Origin: Omphiscola glabra
Taxonomy: Eukaryota > Mollusca > Gastropoda > Lymnaeidae
DNA length: 64,000 nucleotides
NCBI GenBank assembly: GCA_964017045.1
Contig: OZ024802.1
Location: forward strand, 31,148,793-31,212,792
Direction: 5' to 3'
Every line of letters begins with the position of its first letter. The stretch's first letter is position 1. Of the stretch, positions 57,216-64,000 are shown piece by piece. The notes beneath the pieces are model-generated. The model made no database searches, had not been told where the DNA came from, and worked only from the letters and a program-made list of their open reading frames with translations. The position numbers and the translations under genes were made by a program.

Positions 57216-57530
57216 TACACACCTCTGTACAAGATGTTGTTGTCGGGACAACTGGGGTGAACTACGTCCTTAGGTTCCACTTCTTACGGCTTGTACTACA
57301 CAGGCAGACGACGGCACCGTCTCGCCAGACAGTTAGTGGGTGGGTGGGTGGGTGTACATGGTTAACAACAAAATCGATACATCGATCAATTGATTTTTTT
57401 TATTCATGAATAGGTGATACCAGGTAACCCGAGTGGACATGACAAGGTGCCGACATTGCCGAGTAAGCAGAAACAATGGCGAAAGTGTAACTCTCTCAAT
57501 CTGTCACAATTTTTTAAAAAATCCGAAGCA
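57216..57530. other. Short non-repetitive stretch
   Basis: Contains (GGGT)n at about 57332-57352. No supported exon. Confidence 0.45.
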
Positions 57531-57534
57531 ATCA

Positions 57535-58340
57535 CAATGTCTCACTGTCACAATGTTTCACGACGACAATGTTTCACTGTCACAATGTTTCACGACGAAA
57601 ATGTCTCACTGTCACAATGTTTCACGACGACAATGTCTCACTGTCACAATGTTTCACGACGACAATGTTTCACTGTCACAATGTTTCACTGTCACAATGT
57701 TTCACGACGACAATGTTTCACTGTCACAATGTTTCACTGTCACAATGTTTCACTGTCACAATGTTTCACGACGACAATGTCTCACTGTCACAATGTTTCA
57801 CTGTCACAATGTTTCACGACGACAATGTTTCACTGTCACAATGTTTCACGACGACAATGTTTCACTGTCACAATGTTTCACGACGACAATGTTTCACTGT
57901 CACAATGTTTCACGACGACAATGTTTCACTGTCACAATGTTTAACTGTCACAATTTTTCTCTGTCACAATGTTTCAGAGTCAGAATATCTCACGGTCACA
58001 ATGTTTCACAGTCACAATGTCTCACGGTCACAATGTTTCACAGTCACAATGTCTCACGGTCACAATGTTTAACAGTCACAATGTCCCACGGTCACAATGC
58101 TTCTCTGTCACTTTGTTTCAATTCCACAATGTTTCACTGTCACAAAGTTTCACTGTCACAATGTTTCACTGTCACAATGTTTCTCTGTCACAATGTTTCA
58201 CTGTCACAATGCTTCACTGTCACAATGTTTCTCTGCCAAATTGTCTCTATGTTACAATGTTTCACTGTCACCTTGTTTCACTGTCACAATGTTTCACTGT
58301 CACAATATTTCTCTGTCACAATAGTTCTCCGTCACAATGT
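57535..58340. repeat. 16-bp minisatellite, about 50 copies
   Basis: Unit TTTCACTGTCACAATG alternating with TTTCACGACGACAATG, giving a 32-bp higher-order period in the left half. Confidence 0.96.
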
Positions 58341-58425
58341 CCTGTGAGTGGATGAGTGGGTTGGTTGTCCTGTGTGTAGATGAGTGGGTTGGTTGTCCTG
58401 TGTGTAGATGACTGGGTTAGGTTCG
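58341..58425. repeat. 28-bp tandem repeat, 3 copies
   Basis: Unit TGTCCTGTGTGTAGATGAGT plus GGGTTGGT. Confidence 0.93.
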
Positions 58426-58557
58426 GGAAACATTCTAAAATCTTATGTGTGGAACAGCAACTAAAATATATTTAATTAATTTTTTCAAAATAATAAATAT
58501 CGCACGTTCCATTATGCACAGAATAAAGGAGTTGGGGGGTGTCAAGAATATAAATGA

Positions 58558-58760
58558 CAGTGCTTCTCAAAGTTGTATCCAGCAGACCTGGATATTCCAC
58601 AAGCTTTTAGTCACTAGTCCCCAAAAAGATGAAAATTTGAAGAGTACAAATAATTTTTTTTTAATAATGATACATCGGACACCAATTCCCCAAAATGTCA
58701 ATAAATTCCTCCCTATTCATCACACTGAAAAGGTCAGGAAACCTTTTTGAGAACCACTTC
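58558..58760. mobile_element. Probable hAT MITE, diverged
   Basis: CAGTGCTTCTCAAAGTTG at the left and ACCTTTTTGAGAACCACTT at the right are inverted ends of the TTCTCAA hAT class. No target duplication is visible. Confidence 0.45.
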
Positions 58761-59570
58761 TCTGAGTAACGTTTAAAAATAAAGTGAGCAAGAGTTTTGG
58801 TTTGTGGGGGTGGGGGGGGGGGTGGGGGAGAGATTGTTTACAAATAAATGGATTTCCATTCATCTCACAACAATACATTCGCTACATCTTCGTCCCGGTA
58901 CATGTCAGGTAACCAATGGACAAGAGTTGCGTCCCTTTGGTACACCGCCCACTCTCTTAACAACACCATAAAACTCAGTACTGAAAGATTCTCGGCTCAG
59001 TGGCTCTCAAACTATGTGTCAACGTATCATTAAAGGCTAGGTTTAAACAAAAAAACAAACAAACAAACAACAAACAAATGACAATAACAATAACAACATA
59101 TCCGTGGTTTACCAGCGCCCTTTAAAACACCCTGAACATTTATTTAGCACCCCAAAATATCGGGTAATCACACTTTGAATAATCGAGTAGCTCGCGGGGT
59201 GAAACATCACACGACTGGCAGGGGCAGACAAGCAATTTTACGGACGGTAAAAGCACAGTTTGGTTACCGCCCTTGCAGTAAAAATAAAAAAAAATATTAA
59301 AAAAAAAAAAAAGAAAACACACACACACACAAAGTGTGTTCAAAGATGCAGTACATTGTAATTGAAATTTTCAGCTCATTGACACCGAGTTTCAAATTTT
59401 AAAAAAAAATTGGGTGACAAGGGAAGTTGCAGTCTCCTATAGGCTGAATGTTACAATATGTATACGTTATTTTCTAACATTCGTTATAAGATGAGATAAT
59501 ATTCTTGTACTGATTCAAAATAATTGTCAATGCGTTTTTTTTTAAAATTACAGATACATTGTGCACATTC
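58761..59570. other. Intergenic DNA
   Basis: Includes a solo hAT-like end CAGTGGCTCTCAAACTATG near 58995. No gene. Confidence 0.4.
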
Positions 59571-59574
59571 ATAT

Positions 59575-59885
59575 GGATAAACTAAGCCTACAAGATTTTC
59601 TGGCAGCCAAGTACGGACACAAAGTAAGCCTACCAGATTTTCTGGCAGCCATGTACGGACACAAAGTAAGCCTACCAGATTTTCTGGCAGCCAAGTACGG
59701 ACACAAAGTTAGCCTGCCAGATTTTCTGGCAGCCATGTACGGACACAAAGTTAGCCTGCCAGATTTTCTGAAAGCCAAGTACGGACACAAAGTTAGACTA
59801 CCAGATTTTCTGGCAGCCAAGTACGGACACAAAGTAAGCCTGCCAGATTTTCTGAAAGCCAAGTACGGAGACAACGGCACACATC
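59575..59885. repeat. 42-bp minisatellite, 7 copies
   Basis: The unit contains AAGTACGGACACAAAGTAAG and CCTACCAGATTTTCTGGCAG. The plus frame reads KVSLPDFLAAKYGH seven times from ATG-containing sequence to a stop at about 59899. An acceptor-like poly(T)-ATTACAG precedes it at 59552. Both strands stay open, so coding is not proven. Confidence 0.9.
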
Positions 59886-60464
59886 GACCGGTGGCATAGC
59901 AGTGGGGGTGGGGGAGGGTAGAGGAGGGGAGGGGAGAGGAGAGGAGGAGAAAGATGGGTAAAGGGGGGTGTTGTGAATGATATTTAACATCCTTTCCTAC
60001 ACCATTATTGTTGCAAGCTGTTGTGAATATTTTGCCGAATCATGAATAGCGTTTAACAAATGTCCATTCTCAAGAAGCATGCCATCAAACTGAGAACGTG
60101 ACAGATCAAAGTTATACTGAACAATCAAAACGTCTCTGAGTGGCTACTTTCAGCTCTGATTTCTCTGGCGTCCCAGAACGGTTTAGCCGAGAGACAGCAC
60201 GCTTCACGGGTGTCCTTTGTGTCCGAAAGCCTGAATGAAAACTCAAGCAGTGGTTGCAAAGCTGCAGAAACTACATTATTTGCATTAAAATGTTGAAATA
60301 TTTGCATTGCAATGTTGAAATGTTTGCACGCATTTTTGATCTACAGAAAACTTTTTCGACCTTCCATTCTTCCAGCCCAGTGGGGGATAAAAATTATTTC
60401 ACATAAATTAGCTCATCAAAGATATCGCTATCAACAATTTCCCATGGGAAGAGGTCATTTACAG
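59886..60464. other. Intergenic DNA
   Basis: G-rich tract (GGGGAGGGGAGAGG) at 59903-59970. A 60-codon minus ORF at 60125-60307 has no support. Confidence 0.4.
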
Positions 60465-60689
60465 CAGGCCCACACAACTCAAAATTTAAGGCGGGCCGTA
60501 ATACTTTATGAAAAACCTGTGCGGGCCGAAATACGTTATAAAATACTTGTGCGGGCCGAAAGATAATAGGGCAGGGGTGAAAGCTATAAAGAAAATATAA
60601 TAATAAAGAATATTTCGTTGCCTCGCAGGCCACCAAGTGGGTGCTGGCGGGCCCCATGAGGCCGGCGGGTCGTATTTTGCGCAGGCCTG
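60465..60689. mobile_element. hAT MITE with TIR CAGGCC
   Basis: The left end CAGGCCCACACAACTC with AAGGCGGGCCG, and the right end GCGGGTCGTATTTTGCGCAG then GCCTG, are imperfect inverted repeats. Flanks ATTTACAG and ATTTACAT agree at 7 of 8 bases with central TA. 225 bp. Confidence 0.78.
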
Positions 60690-61085
60690 ATTTACATACA
60701 AGACATGTTCCACACAATGGCGCTGAAACTGTTCATTTCTTTGGCCTTTCAGAGAAATATGATAAGACAAATGGAAATAAGGCGAGCAAGTCATCGTTGC
60801 CTAAAAGACGGAAAAGCCAGAATGGAAAGACGAGTGGAAAGTACGGACAAATACGGACGCAAAAATTAGTGCGGACAAGGGGGTCGTAATTACAAACTGT
60901 CCGTTCTAAATTGATACCGACGTCTGGTAACCCAAGATAAACATGCCGATTAAGATAACTTTTAACTAGAACAATTTGAACGTAAAAAGGGGGGAAAGGG
61001 GGGTCAAGTCCTAAGGAACAATAAATTGTGGAAGCCCACCCAAGATACCACCCACCCGAATTTTTTTTTATTTCTTATCAAAGAA
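60690..61085. other. Intergenic DNA
   Basis: No supported exon or element. Confidence 0.4.
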
Positions 61086-61185
61086 AAAAATTGCAGGAGC
61101 TCCGTTCCCACGCGGTCCTGCAAGGGTTCGAACCATGGACGTAAGACATTCGTAAAACATGTCCCGCTGAAGGACAGTCTCGATT
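61086..61185 (-). mobile_element. Possible tRNA-derived SINE fragment
   Basis: Minus strand: a GGTTCGAACCC box B with an upstream box-A-like CCTTCAGCGGGACATG at tRNA-like spacing. Taken on the plus strand it mimics a 50-bp exon (TTGCAG acceptor, GTAAGAC donor), which I did not accept. Confidence 0.35.
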
Positions 61186-62410
61186 TTAGCACCGATAATG
61201 TGATATATTTTAATATGGATGATGTAATTAATTATTATGTAAGCTTTATCATGAGGGAGGTATGACAGGATGAGAGGGCTCATGAGAGGGCCCATGACAG
61301 GGCCCATTAGAGAGCCATTGAGAGGGCTCATTAGTGGGCCCATGAGAGGACCCAAGAGAAAGGGGGGGGCAGTTGAGGCAACGAAGCGAATCGGTGAGAC
61401 ACAAAGGGACAATATAAGGGAAGTTGTGAGACAAGATGGCTCCTGGTTCAGTTGCTCCGATCTCACCGCCATCCGGGTCCCCAATGTGAGCCATAATTTG
61501 TATCCCTAACTATCCCGGCCTCACCCCACCCCACCTCCCCCCCCCCCCCCCAGGTAATCCCTACTTGAGATAACACAAGTACACGATAAGCGATGACCGG
61601 GTGTGCAGTGACACTCAGTTGTCAACATACAACATCCACAACGAGGATCATTGTACGCTATAATCAACCATAGGGCGATGTCCGCATTGTGAAACATTCT
61701 AATCATTCCCACCCGACAACACAGCGTTCACGCCACTAATCTTTGTTTCTTAAATATTTTTTTTTACAAAATAATTCATTTATTTACATTACTGAGATAA
61801 ATCCGCTTTCGGCCATTTTGAAAGACTATTTTAGGTACAACCAATCGGATCGTCTTATTCACGCCTCCCGTAAACCAACAAAAAAAAAAAGGTTAGGGTT
61901 TAGGGTGGGTGTGGGAGGGGGTGCGAATTCCTCCGCGGTGCTCGGATATCACAGCTCGGCAATCGTGTAACTATTTTTAATGATTGGAAACTAAAAATGG
62001 TTGCTTGACGTTGTAGCATGTGAACTGCGTAGACCACACACACACACACAGCGAAGTGATGGAGGCAACAACAACAACATGAGATTTTTAAAATAAAAAA
62101 TATTTTTAAAAATTAAATTCAAAAGTTAAGATTTTTCATTCCCAATAATATTCGGAACAAACTTGAAAACTAAATGGATTTAAAAAGTAAGTTTGATTAT
62201 TTAACAAAAAATTACTTTCCTACAACTTTGACCGAAGCTATACCGCTTAAATTATTGAGATTTATTTCATGTTGTAACAAAATGTGTCCGATAGCCAAAG
62301 TACGTCCGTAAAGTTACAATAAGTCTGAGGTCGTTTTGTGTCATAGCATAGCTTCTAGGACTATTATATTATATTATATTATATTATGTTATATTATATT
62401 ATTTATATTA
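61186..62410. other. Intergenic DNA with GAGAGGGCCCATGA repeat
   Basis: A loose 13-17-bp repeat (GAGAGGGCCCATGA) lies at about 61268-61352, C-runs at 61536-61551, (TATAT)n at 62366-62405. No gene. Confidence 0.5.
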
Positions 62411-62609
62411 CTAGCGAGAACCCGGCATGCGTTGCAATGCCAATCCATGAAAAAAAGTTTTTGTGTTTAATTAAGTTTTAAAGTAATATAAAATTAATAA
62501 TAGAAAATATTTATTGTTTTTTTCCGTCTGGTGCGTACACAAATAAATTTGAAGTTTTTTCGACGCGTGAGCAGGCAACATACAGGTGTCCTCGTGAGAA
62601 GTATGTGTA
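62411..62609 (-). mobile_element. Helitron 3' end with helicase C-terminus
   Basis: Minus-strand frame, stop at 62494-62496: YFSRGHLYVACSRVEKTSNL, FVYAPDGKKTINIFYY. This is the Pif1-type helicase C-terminus of Helitron Rep/Hel proteins (G.LYVA.SRV motif). Downstream come a terminal hairpin GGCAT..ATGCC (loop TGCAACGC), then TCTCG and CTAG at 62414-62411, followed by T: the standard Helitron 3' end. The 5' part is missing or unrecognisable. Confidence 0.85.
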
Positions 62610-63322
<713 letters not shown>

Positions 63323-63620
63323 ATCTACCTGTCTACGTATCTACCATCTACCTGCCTAACTGCCTACCTGCCTGCCTATTCGCTTACCTGCCTGCCTGCC
63401 TACCTGCCTGCCTGCCTGCCTACCTGCCTGCCTACCTACCTACCTACCTATCTACCTATCTGTCTATCCACCTACCTATCTACCTACTTACCTATCTACC
63501 TATCTTTCTACCTATCTACCTACCCATCTACTTACATATCGACCTACCTATTTATCTATCTATCTACCTATTTACCTACCTACCTACCTATCCACCCATC
63601 CACGCACCCTTCAATCCATC
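63323..63620. repeat. Degenerate CCTA/CCTG microsatellite
   Basis: CCTACCTGCCTGCC and CTATCTACCTA words, eroding rightward. Confidence 0.93.
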
Positions 63621-63626
63621 CATCCA

Positions 63627-63629
<3 letters not shown>

Positions 63630-63710
<81 letters not shown>
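63630..63710. repeat. (TA)n microsatellite, imperfect palindrome
   Basis: TA run interrupted by TAGATGAATATA. Able to form a cruciform. Confidence 0.95.
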
Positions 63711-64000
63711 CTATATATCTGTCTCTCTATTTGTCTGTCTGTCTGTCTGTCTTCCTGTCTATCTTTTTATCTAATAAAATCTCTATTTTGAAAATTAAAT
63801 TTTCACTTTTGTAAAATGATTGGGTTTGGATATTCATGGGTATAATTATGTAAATTGTAAATGTATAAATGTTTTGTTAACGTCATTGATTTTCTTAATT
63901 GGTAAACATATGTTCATATGTAAAATGAGAATATATCGTCTTTTTTTTACAACTGTAATGTCATTGGATTTAAAGATATTGTCATCCAAATAAAACTGTA
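63711..64000. other. AT-rich DNA
   Basis: A few CTGT units to about 63760, then no recognisable feature up to the window end. Confidence 0.45.

Noticed and set aside
56539..58355. Very long ORFs made of TYGHKHIA and SLSQCFT-type repeats
   Set aside because: They lie entirely inside 42-bp and 16-bp minisatellites and exist in several frames at once.
60125..60307. 60-codon minus ORF MQIFQHFNANNVV...
   Set aside because: Short, AT-biased, no recognisable motif and no neighbouring exon.
61079..61128. Apparent 50-bp plus-strand exon with TTGCAG acceptor and GTAAGAC donor
   Set aside because: The segment contains a pol III box-B word and reads better as a tRNA-derived fragment on the other strand; no partner exon fits.
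61249..61509. 79-81-codon ORFs (MRGLMRGPMTGP... and MAHIGDPDGGE...)
   Set aside because: Partly a short GAGAGGGCCCATGA repeat; no family resemblance or splice support.

Overview
This is animal genomic DNA, most likely from a gastropod mollusc. It has GT-AG introns, AATAAA poly(A) signals, CCCTAA telomere-type repeats, CR1/L2-like LINE 3' ends, hAT and Helitron elements, SPIN-type elements (reported in the pond snail Lymnaea as well as in tetrapods) and an extreme load of minisatellites. The gastropod assignment is inference; the metazoan assignment is firm. Nothing bacterial is present.
Genes. Six protein-coding genes can be supported, three of them reconstructed here from exons whose splice sites and phases agree: 12312-13544 (+, 410 aa, one coding exon), 24501-28032 (-, 4 exons, 221 aa), 33848-35886 (-, 3 exons, 163 aa), 39425-44332 (+, 4 exons, 280 aa), 46410-46973 (-, 187 aa) and 49791-50297 (-, 168 aa). 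Two further candidate exons lie at 21892-22024 (-) and 55455-55568 (-). The exons are GC-rich islands in AT-rich, repeat-filled DNA. The products are soluble-looking proteins rich in Pro, Tyr, Arg and Trp, without signal peptides or membrane segments. Five of the six, plus the 21892 exon, share a short motif of the form P-P/I-x-Y/A-R/K/G followed closely by Gly. Two of them (46410 and 49791) align over most of their length. I do not recognise the family. Composition and motif style resemble axonemal/sperm microtubule-inner proteins, but that is only a hypothesis.
Layout. 1-12 kb: LINE tails, a SINE, MITEs and long minisatellites. 12-14 kb: the 410-aa gene. 14-24 kb: G/C homopolymers, minisatellites, a (CAA)n-rich block of about 1.1 kb and LINE debris. 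24-28 kb: the 221-aa gene, introns filled with tandem repeats. 28-33 kb: tandem arrays, a SPIN copy and a 977-bp TIR element with a minisatellite core. 33-36 kb: the 163-aa gene. 36-39 kb: a second copy of the TIR element and other repeats. 39-44.4 kb: the 280-aa gene. 45.8-50.3 kb: a fold-back element and the two paralogous single-exon genes. 50.6-64 kb: mostly tandem repeats, with SPIN, hAT, LINE and Helitron remnants, ending in (CTAT)n and (TA)n microsatellites.
Main discoveries: (i) the unnamed gene cluster; (ii) a TIR transposon family with 8-bp target duplications whose copies carry different expanded minisatellite cores; (iii) four SPIN-like hAT MITEs plus a tandem array made from a SPIN end; (iv) intronic tandem repeats that begin exactly at exon/intron junctions and repeat exon-end sequence.
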